Shown here: piece after piece, positions 28,592-38,490 of the stretch
How the letters are laid out: each line of letters starts with the position of its first letter
Position numbering within the stretch: position 1 is the first letter of the stretch
Source of the DNA: Clostridia bacterium UC5.1-1E11
GTDB lineage: Bacteria; Bacillota; Clostridia; Oscillospirales; Acutalibacteraceae
Direction: 5' to 3'
NCBI GenBank assembly: GCA_001305115.1
Contig: BCAA01000014.1
Location: 1 to 64,000, forward strand
DNA: 64,000 nt
Notes under the pieces: model-generated
The model's database searches: none
Told to the model about the DNA's origin: nothing
The model's input: the letters and a program-made list of their open reading frames with translations, nothing else
Program-made: the position numbers and the translations under genes

Positions 28592-30286
28592 ATGTGGGAT
28601 CGCAGGATTTTAAAGTCCAATGCAAAGACTGCTTTGCGCGGACGTTATTGGTTGGCTTTTGCCGTAGCGTTGGTTGCGTGTATTTTGGCTGGCCATCTGT
28701 TCACGGGAGGGATGAATCCCTGGAGTTTGGGCCAGGTCGAAGATGCCGCGTCGCGGGTGGAACAGCAAATCGATGGTTATGACGATTCATATTACTACGA
28801 CTATTACGGCGATTATATGGACCCGTGGGAGGACCCCTATTACAGTTATCCGTATGGACATAATTTTGGACCAGGCTACCATGAGCCATATGAGTACTAC
28901 GATGACCATGTATGGGATGATTTTGGACCGTATGGTGGAGCAATTGTCTCTGTATTGTTGTTAATTGGTGTGCTTGCCTTTGGCTTTGGGACAGCTTTTC
29001 GTGTTTTTGTCAGCAATCCGGTTGATATGGGTAAGTGTCGTTATTTTGTGCACAACCGCTTTGGGGATAGCCGGTTTGAACATCTTTTTAGCGCTTTTCG
29101 AGCAGGATACCTTACTGCTACAGGAGCGATGTTTACCACCGATTTGCTCATCGACTTGTGGCTTTATATCTTGTTTGTGATTGTAATCGTCAGTTTGATT
29201 GCGATTCTGAATGGCGTTTATATGATGGTGCTGTTGATGATGTTGAGCTTGCTGCTGCTAATTCCTTATGTAATCAAATCGTATCAGTACGGCTTTGTAA
29301 AGTACTTATTGGCAGATAATCCGCAGCTCAAGGGGACACGTGCGCGCCAACTCAGCACGATGCTTACAAATGGGGAAAAGGGTTCCATCTTTGTTCTCGA
29401 TCTGTCTTTTATTGGTTGGTATTTGCTCGGTGCACTTTGTTTAGGGTTGGGCCACCTGTTTGTAAATCCCTATTATGAGGCCACGAGAGCAGAGTTATAT
29501 ATTTTTCTGCGAGAGAGGGCAATCCAGAACGGTCTGATCGATCCAAGGGAATTAAATCTTTATACGAACCCGCCGATACCGCCTTATGGGATGCCACCCC
29601 AACAGAAGGATACCACCTACGTGATGTACCAGAAAACGTCACAGGCAGGCCCCAATTCTCCATATGGAACTGTGCCGCCTGTTTACCCAGGTTCATCTGT
29701 TCCAACCCAGGGACCTGTACAGGGATATACGCCTAATGGGGTATTTCAAGGAGCCTCTCAGAATCCGTTTGACCGGCCGCAGGCCCCTTATGGGAGGAAC
29801 GCTTCCCCATATCCGGGAAATTTGGTTCCCCCGCCGCCACCGTACGGCGTGCCGTCTTCGGAATCCCAGGCGGCCCAGCCGCCGGTTCCGGGAAGCAGGG
29901 AGTCGTTCGGAAATATGGGTGCGCCGGTGCCGCCCATGACGCATACGGATGTGCCGGATATAGCGCAAAATCCGGTTCCTCCTCCGCCACCATACGGCGT
30001 GCCGTCGCCGGAATCCCAGGCGGCCCAACCGCCGGTTCCGGGAAGCGGGGAATCGTTCGGAAATACAGGCGCGCCGGTGAACCCGGCGGAGCATGTAAAT
30101 ACCCAGATGGATACCCAAAATGTGGTCGATGTATCAGAAGGAGCGAAAGGAACCAGTTCAGATACATCCGCACCGGAGAGCCCCTTGCCTTCGGGGACGA
30201 GTGTGCCGGAGTCCGTGCAGGAGGGCAAAAGTAGATCTGGAGAGCCTTACTCGCATGGAGAGCCGCCTACACCGACTGCTCTTTAA
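28592..30286 (+). CDS. DUF975 membrane protein with Tyr/Asp-rich loop and Pro-rich repeat tail
   Basis: This 564-residue protein has the DUF975 core: RRILKSNAKTALRGRYWLAF at the start, then helices and conserved SFIGWYLLGALCLGLGHLFVNPYYEATRAELY (about residues 270-310). Between the first two helices is an unusual loop rich in Tyr, Asp, Gly and Pro (about 60-110). The C-terminal 230 residues are Pro/Gln-rich and contain a duplicated unit of about 36 residues with PPPPYGVPS, encoded at about 29824-29930 and 29977-30085. DUF975 function is unknown. A shorter paralog follows at 30408. Confidence 0.85.
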   Translation: MWDRRILKSNAKTALRGRYWLAFAVALVACILAGHLFTGGMNPWSLGQVEDAASRVEQQIDGYDDSYYYDYYGDYMDPWEDPYYSYPYGHNFGPGYHEPYEYYDDHVWDDFGPYGGAIVSVLLLIGVLAFGFGTAFRVFVSNPVDMGKCRYFVHNRFGDSRFEHLFSAFRAGYLTATGAMFTTDLLIDLWLYILFVIVIVSLIAILNGVYMMVLLMMLSLLLLIPYVIKSYQYGFVKYLLADNPQLKGTRARQLSTMLTNGEKGSIFVLDLSFIGWYLLGALCLGLGHLFVNPYYEATRAELYIFLRERAIQNGLIDPRELNLYTNPPIPPYGMPPQQKDTTYVMYQKTSQAGPNSPYGTVPPVYPGSSVPTQGPVQGYTPNGVFQGASQNPFDRPQAPYGRNASPYPGNLVPPPPPYGVPSSESQAAQPPVPGSRESFGNMGAPVPPMTHTDVPDIAQNPVPPPPPYGVPSPESQAAQPPVPGSGESFGNTGAPVNPAEHVNTQMDTQNVVDVSEGAKGTSSDTSAPESPLPSGTSVPESVQEGKSRSGEPYSHGEPPTPTAL

Positions 30287-30407
30287 AGGAACATATTTCC
30301 TGAGAAAAGTATCGGGATATTTCAGAGTATTATAGACTCTAGGAAAGGTTTTCCACAAGGATAGAGAGACAACGGGAGAATTTCATGGAGAAAGAAGAGG
30401 ATGCGTT

Positions 30408-31202
30408 ATGTGGAGCAGACAAATTCTAAAATCCAATGCAAAGATTGCTCTGACGGGACGTTACTGGCGGGCATTCGTGGTGGCTTTACTGGCGGGACTG
30501 TTGACAGGGATTGCGAATTTGGGAGATACAATCAGCAATTTTCTAAATCAATATGATTCTTATCAATCGCTGTTCCGTTCCTATGATGCTGCTTATCCCC
30601 AGATTGTTTTCTTGGATGTTCTTCGCACGTGGGTGGTTCCGCTGACCGTCTTCGGTTTGCTGCTCTCCATCTTTGTGATAAATATTCTTCGAATTGGTGA
30701 AGCACGTTATTTTGTGCAGAATCATTTTGGTGAGACACACGTTGAGACCCTGTTCAGTGGATTCCGGAACGGATATGGAAATTCTGTTGTTGCAATGTTT
30801 GTCACAGATCTGTTTATTTTTCTGTGGTCGCTGTTGCTGCTGATTCCGGGAATCTATAAGACGTATCAGTATTATATGGTGCCGTATATCCTGTCCGATA
30901 ATCCCAATATTCCAGGAGCGCGTGCGCGGTCGATTAGCCGGGCGATGACGGATGGTGAAAAGTTAAACATTTTTTTATTGGAGTTATCCTTTATAGGGTG
31001 GTATCTACTGGGCGGACTTTGCTTGGGAATTGGTGTTTTCTTTGTGAATCCTTATTACGAGGCGACCAAAGCCGAGCTGTACATTTATCTTAGAGACCGC
31101 GCTATACAGACCGGAATGGTTCAACCGGAAGAACTGGGTCTAGTATTTCATACCCCAGGAGGGGAAAATCCATTTGGCCCGCCGCCTTCTGTTTTTATGT
31201 AA
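30408..31202 (+). CDS. DUF975 family integral membrane protein
   Basis: This 264-residue protein has about five transmembrane helices and is a clear paralog of the preceding protein: RQILKSNAKIALTGRYW, EARYFVQNHFGETHVETLFSGF, SFIGWYLLGGLCLGIGVFFVNPYYEATKAELY. It lacks the long proline-rich tail and the tyrosine-rich loop. The start at ATG 30408 follows GAAGAGGATGC. The pair is probably a tandem duplication later diversified by tail growth. Confidence 0.88.
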   Translation: MWSRQILKSNAKIALTGRYWRAFVVALLAGLLTGIANLGDTISNFLNQYDSYQSLFRSYDAAYPQIVFLDVLRTWVVPLTVFGLLLSIFVINILRIGEARYFVQNHFGETHVETLFSGFRNGYGNSVVAMFVTDLFIFLWSLLLLIPGIYKTYQYYMVPYILSDNPNIPGARARSISRAMTDGEKLNIFLLELSFIGWYLLGGLCLGIGVFFVNPYYEATKAELYIYLRDRAIQTGMVQPEELGLVFHTPGGENPFGPPPSVFM

Positions 31203-31654
31203 GAGAATACGAATAGACCGGTTTTCCAAATAGGGGATAGGACGGAAGAGAGAACATCCGGCATAAAATAGACAATAGAGATCCTAAGATGGACTGCCGT
31301 GTCGGCATATACCGAATACAGGCAAGTGAAGCAGATCGTAAAGATGGACCGCCGAGACACGGTAGGATGCGCGGGCGGCCATATACGAATGAACCGTTGT
31401 ATAGAAGTAAAAACGATAAGTTGGTTACTCAAAAACGGTAGGATGGCCCCTACTGCGGATATATAAAGGAGTCTTTTTTCGCTAATAATTTGGATGCTTC
31501 TATAATTCCGATAGATTAAATAGACTTAAAAGTCCGACTGCAAGTACTAAAAAATCAGCGGAGGATATTCCTTTATCTGTTAAGATAAGAATTGAAATAC
31601 TAATAATAAACAAAAACGTATTGCATACAGATAAAATTTTTATCTGTAATTCTT
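31203..31654. other. Intergenic region with degenerate short repeats
   Basis: Between about 31280 and 31460, related segments recur: AAGATGGAC(T/C)GCCG near 31287 and 31341, and ACGGTAGGATG near 31360 and 31434, with CATATA-C-GAAT nearby. No gene is visible. From about 31470 the composition becomes strongly AT-rich. Confidence 0.4.
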
Positions 31655-32506
31655 TTATAACTTATGAAATATAGGCTTCATTTGATCGAAAGTACAGTAT
31701 TCATCAAACCCTATTTGTTTTAATATGGATTTAGCTTCATTAATATAAGCACCTAAATGATCCTTTCTATGAGAATCACTACCAATAGTAATGATTTTTC
31801 CACCTAGTTTTTTATACAGCTTTAATATATCTCTGCTGGGCGTTGTATCCTTTAATCCATATCGATGGCTTGATGTATTTATTTCAATTCCTTTACCATC
31901 TTCAATAGCTATCTTTAATATCTCAGTGATTAAAGGTTTAATTTTATTAAAAGGGTATTTACCCTTTAAATCATATCGAGATATTAAGTCCAAATGTCCT
32001 AGCACGCTATAGTTTTTATATCTTTTGATGACATCTAGAATTTCTTGATAATATTCCATATTATATTCATCTTGAGTTTTATTTTTTTGAAAGTCCTGTG
32101 TCCATAATTCTAAATTTTTTACTTGATGGATAGATAAGATAATAAAATCGAAAGAATACCTTGAAAATAATTCATTATATTTATCGATTGTGTGCGTTTG
32201 GACTCCAAACTCTAATCCCAATTTTAAATTAATTAAGTTGCCATATTTCTTTTTTAGATATTTATACTTTTCATAGTACTTTGGATAATTAACATTAGCG
32301 ACATACATGAATTCTGGCTCTCCAGGTCCCCCTGGTCTTTGTTTCATACTTTCGGGTTTATCCCAATCATCTTTAATACCATAATCAACGTGATCTGTAA
32401 AACATAGTTCTTTAATATCCATATCAATAGCATCTTTAACTACGTCTTCCATATCGTATGACGAATCATCACTAAATTCTGTATGGACATGGTAATCCGC
32501 TTTCAT
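31655..32506 (-). CDS. PHP-domain histidinol-phosphatase family protein (HisK-like)
   Basis: This 283-residue PHP-fold phosphoesterase has metal ligands in DYHVHTEFSDDS (residues about 3-14), CFTDHVDYG, the ILSIHQV and LGHLDLISRY strands, and GSDSHRKDHLG near the C-terminus. Length and motif order fit histidinol-phosphatase HisK/HisJ. ATG 32506 is chosen because GAGGAG sits nine bases before it. The gene and its flanks are far more AT-rich than the neighbours and use A/T-ending codons heavily, which suggests horizontal transfer. No other his gene is nearby, so a different phosphate ester is possible. Confidence 0.82.
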   Translation of the reverse strand: MKADYHVHTEFSDDSSYDMEDVVKDAIDMDIKELCFTDHVDYGIKDDWDKPESMKQRPGGPGEPEFMYVANVNYPKYYEKYKYLKKKYGNLINLKLGLEFGVQTHTIDKYNELFSRYSFDFIILSIHQVKNLELWTQDFQKNKTQDEYNMEYYQEILDVIKRYKNYSVLGHLDLISRYDLKGKYPFNKIKPLITEILKIAIEDGKGIEINTSSHRYGLKDTTPSRDILKLYKKLGGKIITIGSDSHRKDHLGAYINEAKSILKQIGFDEYCTFDQMKPIFHKL

Positions 32507-33277
32507 TTTTATCATCTCCTCTTTAAATAATTCAAATAGTTAAGGTTATCCAGAAAAGGAATGTTATACAACCTTATCCACACTATAATGATAACGAATT
32601 ATTTTTGTAAAAACAATAACAATATCGACTTATAATATAACTATACCGACCAAAAGGAGATAGACATATATTTGGCAATTTAAAATAGCCGAGGGTTTTC
32701 AAATTTAGTTATTAAATTATGCGGGATGATTAACCCCACGATTTTAAGTCGTTTTCTATTTTTATAAGTTAAGTTTCTGTTCGATTTTATAAATTTTCGT
32801 TTTGTCTTTACATTCATTAAGTCATGCCACTTTTAGCATTGTCTTTTCTGCTTTTGAAAAGCAACGTATTAGCTTGTGGTTTGTAATGGGTGCTATTCAG
32901 CGTTGCTTAGACACAGACCCTTGACAAAGTATAGACTAATATGTTTTAAGGTAATCTAGCAGAAATGAAATAGCCTGCTGTTTCATATCATGGAAGAACG
33001 ACACTCTATATCAAGTGTCGTTCTTCCATGATATAATTTAGTATAATTCATTACATAAGGCTTTTTCATTTTTTATAATTTTCTTCTTTTTAGCCGTTTT
33101 GCTGATAAATACTGCGTTTAAACGAATATTTCCGGTTTTCGATCTTTTTAGGAACGCAGACATTTTTCCAACCAGAAAGAGGATACTCCTTTCCTATGAA
33201 TCTAAAAAATCCGTAATTTAGAAGCGCCCTCTTTGTTTGCGCGGAATAATCAGAATACGGAACTGGGGAAACTCTCG
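32507..33277. other. AT-rich intergenic region
   Basis: About 770 bp between the PHP gene and the third lipoprotein. It holds dispersed element copy B (listed separately) and presumably the PHP promoter. No gene is supportable. Confidence 0.45.
32985..33235. repeat. Dispersed intergenic element, copy B (21-bp perfect hairpin plus conserved tract)
   Basis: ATATCATGGAAGAACGACAC T at 32985-33005 is perfectly complementary to 33014-33034 with an 8-nt loop. It is followed by a tract matching copy A (33060-33135) and a second tract matching copy C (33175-33225), where both contain CTTTCCTAT(G/A)AATC and end in GCCCTC. The element lies just downstream of the minus-strand lipoprotein that stops at 33278. 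Confidence 0.6.
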
Positions 33278-33952
33278 CTACTTCATAAAACGATTCATGA
33301 CCTGCCGGTAGGCTTTTTTATAATCGGTAGCATCCCCTTCACCTAAATTTAATTCTTCGTTTGCCATGCCGTCCATGTCCGGATCGGAAAAAAGACTGGT
33401 AGGTAAGACGAGGTAGCGACCATATTCGCGCCACAATGGGAAATACGTTTCCCCGTACTCTTTATAGTCCGAAGGCTCATCAAAAAAGAACAGGTATTCT
33501 TCACCCGGTTTGGATGGGGCATACAGGATGGGAGTGCCCACATCCATTTTGATGGTGTCAACGCCGTATAGATCCACCACACAATAAGGTTCGGCTACTT
33601 GAATTTGGTCGCCGACTTGAAGATTCCCTTGAATTACTTCTGTAATTTCCAGAGTGGTGAGGGTATGCGCGCTGAGGACGGTCCTCTTTTCTGGCGCTGG
33701 AATATAACCCAAATCCGCCACTTCATCCAAATAAGTAATCGTGCCTTCCGCATCGTCCAGAAATTTTCCTTTGACAATGAATATGCATTTTTCCGGCATT
33801 TCCTCAACTGTTTCGGGAATTCCCAATCGATAGTAGTATTCTACCTTACCTGTGGAAAGCACAGCTGAAATCGGCAGAGACTCTTGAGAACGACAGGAAC
33901 AAAACGTAGAGAGCAGCAGGACAAAGGAAAGAACAAGAATCCACCGTTTCAT
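33278..33952 (-). CDS. Lipoprotein partner of metzincin module, copy 3
   Basis: This 224-residue lipoprotein has lipobox FCSC (Cys about 20). Core signature shared with the other three copies: FIVKGKFLDDAEG, TLEITEVIQGNLQVGDQI, EEYLFFFDEPSD, and a C-terminal NEELNLGEGDATDYKKAYRQVMNRF. It is the most divergent copy and has a longer N-terminal region. It follows the third protease on the minus strand after about 12 bp, keeping the protease-then-partner order. Confidence 0.78.
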   Translation of the reverse strand: MKRWILVLSFVLLLSTFCSCRSQESLPISAVLSTGKVEYYYRLGIPETVEEMPEKCIFIVKGKFLDDAEGTITYLDEVADLGYIPAPEKRTVLSAHTLTTLEITEVIQGNLQVGDQIQVAEPYCVVDLYGVDTIKMDVGTPILYAPSKPGEEYLFFFDEPSDYKEYGETYFPLWREYGRYLVLPTSLFSDPDMDGMANEELNLGEGDATDYKKAYRQVMNRFMK

Positions 33953-33964
33953 AAAAATACCTCC

Positions 33965-35463
33965 TCAATATTTTTGATTTAAATTGTAGACGTCATGACC
34001 TTCAATATCAAAGGAAACCAGGGAATCCCCCGTAGTTCGCATGACCGCCGTGTCCTTACATGCTTCAGGATGCGCTAATCCAAGAACATGTCCGATCTCA
34101 TGTGTAAGCGTCCTCATTTGATACGCCTCTGGGAAGGTAGACAGGGTATCGTAATTTAAGACCACCAATGCGCGGACATAGGGCCTCTTATCGGTATATA
34201 CGTCGCTGTCCGGAATTTCTTCTGAACCATCTGTGTCCCGATAGAGATACGTATACCCTAGGTTTCCATTATGGCCGCCGTTCTCAGCGACAACGATCAT
34301 TTGGGCGTCGGGCATGGTGCCATAGTTGTCAATCGGATATTGGAAACATTGGAATGGATGCCATTCCATTCGCGGATGGTGTTGGCAGCCTGAGCACTGC
34401 TCATCGTGTTGTCCGCATTAAAAAATTGTAATGCTAAACTATGAAATTGAACGGTAAGTTGCTTTGCATTACTCCACTTTCCTGCAAAAACTTCTGTATC
34501 ATGAGAAACAATGCTTTACAGGATGCCGTATTATCATAAGGGGTTATATCGGTAGATGGAATAACCGGGTGAACTGTCCGTTTTAGAGGATAGGTTCCTT
34601 TTCGATTAAAGGATATGGGGATGGACCAGGTATATTGTTTCATAGAGCCAATCGTAGCAGACATATATTTTTTCCCTTCCCCATAGTCCAGGATAAGCTG
34701 CATTTCCTGGGTGGGTAAATTTCCGGTATTTGTTACAACCATTAATAGATCGTGCGTTTCACAGCTTTCAAACGCATTATCGCCGTCGAAACGTAATCCA
34801 GCAGCCAGAGCGATACAGTCCTGCCATCCGCCGGTGGAAATGCTGGTATTGTTATTATCATTAGACTCGGCAATCGTACGGCTTTCGTTCAATATCCTTT
34901 TGATGGTATGTATTCCGCCAAGAATATTTATACGAAAGAAAAAGGAGCCTTTGCGCCCGGCATCCAATGTTCCTTCCAACGTAAACGTTCCTTTCGGAAC
35001 GTTGTCCAGGTAAAGTGAAACGGTAGGATTTATAGCGGCGGCGGAACCAATATTTTTGATTTCGATTGTATATTTTACATCGGTATTGCTGGGATATGGT
35101 AACGACTTATCGATGGTCAATGTTCCAAAGGTTAGGTCTGGTAAAGAAGCCCGTGTAGGAAAAGCGGTCTTCCAATCTTCAATTTGCCTCTCGTCCGATA
35201 AGAGAAAACAAAGTCCTGTATCGTTATTTCCGGAATCTTTTATAACAGGTTCGTTGATGACTTCAATATGTACCTCGGGTTCATCCAAAACGGCCTTTTC
35301 TGAGCAAACCGGTTCTCCCACCTCGATAGTTGCTGCCAGTTTTTCTTCTGTACCGTTTAAAAAAGAAATAGAATTTTTTCGGCAAAGGCAGAGGTTGTCA
35401 TAGGGAAGGCAATCAGAGCACATAAGAGAAGCAGTGACAATCCTTTTTAAAATGGACGCACAT
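33965..35463 (-). CDS. Secreted CARDB-domain metzincin metalloprotease, copy 3 (four apparent frameshifts)
   Basis: Repaired length is about 500 residues. A signal peptide (KGLSLLLLCALIAFPMTTSAFA) is followed by an acidic linker, two CARDB-like domains (GGIHTIKRILNESRT, THDLLMVVTNTGNLP) and the zinc site HEIGHVLGLAHP. Four one-base gains restore one continuous frame: T5 at 35444-35448, T6 at 35374-35379, AAA at 34506-34508 and TT at 34326-34327. Each restored stretch aligns with the intact copy at 19105, for example VFAGKWSNAKQL and REWNGI. The lipoprotein partner follows directly. Confidence 0.75.
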
Positions 35464-35704
35464 AATTGTTCTTCAAAAAATAAAAGATTTTTAACTGGAT
35501 TTTACAACAATACATCTACAATAAATAGTATCAGCTGATATAAATAAAGTAAATTTGCAGTTTGCATAAATATATGTAAAATATTTTCGCCTTGAAATAT
35601 ATATAGTTAATATTTTATATTATATAATTTTTCTAGATTATTAAACTTTAAAACATTGGAATCGTTTTGCATGTATTATTTCGATTGCCCCCGCATGGCC
35701 GTTA

Positions 35705-35741
35705 TATAAGAAGGAGCCTGCCCTATTTAAGGGCAGGCTCC
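35705..35741 (-). terminator. Rho-independent terminator of VOC gene
   Basis: GGAGCCTGCCCT (35713-35724) pairs perfectly with AGGGCAGGCTCC (35730-35741). On the minus strand it is followed by TTCTTATAT. The 290 bp between it and the protease start is AT-rich with no gene. Confidence 0.85.
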
Positions 35742-35753
35742 TCTCTGTTTGGC

Positions 35754-36118
35754 TCAACGGTCCAAGATTTCAATCCAGTAACCGTCGGGGTCATTGATGA
35801 AATAGAGATCCATTTCACGGTTTTCGAAACAGATACATCCCATTTCCTCGTGCAGGGCATGTGCTGCTGCTTTATCCTCTACCTGCACAGCCAGGTGAAT
35901 CTCATTGTCCCCGAGGTTATAGGGTTGCTGCGGTCACGCAGCCAGGTCAACTCCAATTCAAACGGTGTGACGCCGTCTGAGAGATAGACAAGAATAAAGG
36001 AGCCGTCTGGCGCTTCCATCCGGCGGCATTCCTTTAAGCCAAGCGCCCTGTCGTAGAAAGCCAGGCTCTTTTGCAGATCAAAGACATTCCGGTTGACATG
36101 TAAAAAGGTGGACTTCAC
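35754..36118 (-). CDS. VOC-fold (glyoxalase I-like) protein; apparent frameshift
   Basis: Repaired length is 121 residues. The vicinal-oxygen-chelate fold is clear: FLHVNRNVFDLQKSLAFYDRALGL (first beta-alpha-beta), LELTWLRDRSNPYNLGDNEIHLAVQV and a C-terminal FINDPDGYWIEILDR. This pattern matches lactoylglutathione-lyase-like proteins. Metal ligands would be His7, Glu near LELTW, His in EIHLA and Glu in WIEI. The frame breaks at CCC (plus-strand GGG 35922-35924), where one more C is needed. Substrate is unproven; methylglyoxal detoxification is the usual guess. Confidence 0.82.
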
Positions 36119-36267
36119 AATCCATTCCTCCCATTCCTTAATTTCTCTCTAAGCATGCCATGATTTTGATAAATTATGATTCCTAATTCGAACAAATTGG
36201 GATAATCCTCGGCGCAAGGTGTCGAACCATTTAAAAGAAAGGGCGGGTTCAGAAAAATGGTTTTTCG

Positions 36268-37179
36268 TTAGGCATAGAGTAAGCAAGCATCGCCGCTTGT
36301 GGTGTTCAACTGGATTTTCGCACTTCCGTCCTTATAGCGATAGGTATCGCCGCCGTGAAAGTCCGGAAAGGCACAGATGAAATCGCCGGTCGAACTGTTT
36401 AGCTGGGCAGTAAAACCATCATTTTCCGGAATAAAAAGCACAACGTCACCGGAAGTAGACTGGATCGCCGCTTCCGTAATCATCTGGCTGGTCCGCAGAG
36501 AGATATCGCCCGATGTGCTGGTGGCCTGAATGCGGGCGAAACTGCCGGAGGCCTGTATATCGCCGCTAGTGGTCTGTGAAATAAGTTGTTTGACCGTGAC
36601 ATCGCGGCAGAGCAAATCGCCACTGTTAGAAGAAAAATCCAGCTTTTCGAAGTCCCCTCCCAGGCTTACATCCCCGGAGTTGGTATGTACAACAAGCTCC
36701 TTTACTTCCAAGGGTTGGAAAAAGATGTCGCCGCCTGTGGTGTCCAATTGAAGTGTTTCATAGATCTGTTCCGGCAGATAAACCTCCAGGTCCGAGCCGA
36801 TGGAGAATGGAAAAGGCCCAATCGGCAGGCCCGCGACGGTTTTGCCGTTGGAAACGACCAGGGCGTCATCCTCGATGGATGCCTGAAAGAACTGGTCCTC
36901 CGGCGTGTTTTTCACAGCCTTCTGTACAATTTTTATCTCTTTACCGCTGGTGGAAAAAACCGATACATCGCCGCCCTTCCAATCGAGTGCCAGCGTTTGG
37001 ATTGGTTCAGTAAATGTTTGCTCATGGACCTGTTGATAGGTGGAATGGTTGCTCCAACCAAAGTGGAGGGAGAGTCCCGTCCAGCCGCCATTGTACCACA
37101 GATAACCAAACAGCGCGGTAAAGAGCAACAGTACGGCACTCCAAACCCCAATATAAATTTTTGCGGTTGTTCGGCTCAT
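36268..37179 (-). CDS. DUF4097 (LiaG-like) beta-helix membrane protein
   Basis: This protein of about 303 residues has one N-terminal transmembrane helix (IYIGVWSAVLLLFTALFGYLWY) and an extracytoplasmic DUF4097 domain made of repeating strands with TSGD/NSGD motifs (LDTTGGDIFFQ, TNSGDVSLGG, SNSGDLLC, TTSGDIQASG, TSTSGDISL). ATG 37179 is chosen for the AGGAGG directly before it. It is the last gene of a PadR-HAAS-DUF4097 operon, a common Firmicutes arrangement linked to envelope-stress sensing. Specific ligand unknown. Confidence 0.88.
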   Translation of the reverse strand: MSRTTAKIYIGVWSAVLLLFTALFGYLWYNGGWTGLSLHFGWSNHSTYQQVHEQTFTEPIQTLALDWKGGDVSVFSTSGKEIKIVQKAVKNTPEDQFFQASIEDDALVVSNGKTVAGLPIGPFPFSIGSDLEVYLPEQIYETLQLDTTGGDIFFQPLEVKELVVHTNSGDVSLGGDFEKLDFSSNSGDLLCRDVTVKQLISQTTSGDIQASGSFARIQATSTSGDISLRTSQMITEAAIQSTSGDVVLFIPENDGFTAQLNSSTGDFICAFPDFHGGDTYRYKDGSAKIQLNTTSGDACLLYA

Positions 37180-37184
37180 TTCGT

Positions 37185-37820
37185 TTACCTCCTGAGGGCA
37201 AAGATACCTTTGATAATGTTTTCTACTGCGCCAGCCATGATAAAGAGAATCCAAGAAAAGCTCCAAATTCGGAAGATAAAGCTGACGAGCAAATAAATTG
37301 CAACCACAATGCTCCAATAAGCCCCTTTAAACGCATTCAATGCATCGCGTTGGCGGCCATTTTTGACGTGCCATTCCTTAAATTCTTCCACAATGGTATC
37401 GTCTGCACGGGAATAATGTGGCTTCGTCATGCCATTGTAAATGAGCAGTCCTGTCGCCGCAGCGATAAAAAGGAACATTCCTCCAATCCCCCCATGTTCC
37501 AGGGAATAGGATCACTAGAAACGGGCTCATGATATACAGGGCAACGCAATTGCCGTACATAATGCACGTATGCGGGATTCATGCGCTGGAACCGGTTCAA
37601 GAGGGGAGGGGCCCCGCGCGCTGTCAATCAGCTCATCGATATCGCCAATACTCCGGATGACCGCATTATATGCGTCCTCTTCAGACATCCCCTGGCGGAC
37701 GCGGTCGTTATACTTTTCAACGAGATTGGAGAATAATTCTTCGCGGAGATCCTCCATCCGGCGCGTTTTGGGAGAATTTGCAAAAGCATGTTCCAAATAG
37801 ACACGAATACGGTCAATCAT
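37185..37820 (-). CDS. HAAS/DUF1700-type membrane protein; apparent frameshifts
   Basis: The N-terminal 70 residues form a HAAS signalling domain (RIRVYLEHAFANSPKTRRMEDLREELFSNL, then GMSEEDAYNAVIRSIGDIDELI), followed by several transmembrane helices (LYIMSPFLVILFPGTWG, MFLFIAAATGLLIYNG, WSIVVAIYLLVSFIF, WILFIMAGAVENII). The frame breaks near 37545 (one G lost) and at the C6 run 37488-37493 on the plus strand. With both repaired it is about 211 residues. It sits between padR and the DUF4097 gene, where such proteins usually occur. Confidence 0.8.
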
Positions 37821-37837
37821 AGGTGGTAGTCTTCCTT

Positions 37838-38161
37838 TCACAAAATCAATTTGTCGATCAGGTCCTTCGTGTGCGCCCATTCTGCGATAGCGGCCTGATA
37901 CTGGGCACGCCCTTCTTCTGTAATGGTGTAATAACGACGCCGGGCGCCTGTTGTCTCATCTCCCCAATAAGAGAGAATGAGCCCCGCCTGTTCCAGCCGC
38001 CGGAAGGCCGTATAAAGAGTGGCCTCCTTGAGCTCATACTGATTGCCGGTCTTTTCTTGGACCGCCTTGTTGATTTCATACCCATAGCTGTCCTTTTCGA
38101 TCAGCTGCCTTAAAATAATTGTGTCCGTGTGCCCGCGGATCATGTCGGCTGTGATGGACAA
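37838..38161 (-). CDS. PadR-family transcriptional regulator
   Basis: This 107-residue winged-helix regulator: GHTDTIILRQLIEKDSYGYEINKAV, ELKEATLYTAFRRLEQAGLILSYWG, and the wing GARRRYYTITEEGRAQYQ are the PadR-like family signature. It is first in an operon with the HAAS and DUF4097 membrane proteins and probably represses that operon. The ribosome binding site AGAAAGGATG lies just before ATG 38161. Confidence 0.92.
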   Translation of the reverse strand: MSITADMIRGHTDTIILRQLIEKDSYGYEINKAVQEKTGNQYELKEATLYTAFRRLEQAGLILSYWGDETTGARRRYYTITEEGRAQYQAAIAEWAHTKDLIDKLIL

Positions 38162-38297
38162 TCCAGTTCACATCCTTTCTGAGTTATAATATAATACAAT
38201 ATACCTCGCCTGTCAAGGTATGTTAAAAATAAAAACTTTCGTAGGGTTCATATGGTCAGGCATTGCAATAAAAGATCCTCAGTAAAGCCGAAGAGTC

Positions 38298-38478
38298 GTT
38301 TATCGAAAAACCCATACTGGTCATTAGACCAGTATGGGTTTTTCGATAAACGGAGAGGATGGGCCCAAAATCATGAAATGACTTAAGGATACTCTCGTTT
38401 TTTAAATACCGCTATTTTTGCTTAAAGAAAGGATTTCACTTTCCTATAAATCGAAAGATTCGTAACTTTAGGACGCCC
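38298..38478. repeat. Dispersed intergenic element, copy C (25-bp perfect hairpin plus conserved tract)
   Basis: A perfect 25-bp inverted repeat (38298-38322 with 38327-38351) has a 4-nt ATTA loop. It is followed by a tract at 38425-38478 that matches copy B (CTTTCCTATAAATCGAAAG, then GTAAC-TTAG-A-CGCCCTC). The element ends where the minus-strand DegV gene stops, the same position relative to a gene end as copy B. The remaining 38162-38490 gap carries the padR promoter. Confidence 0.6.
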
Positions 38479-38490
38479 TCCAAAACCAGT

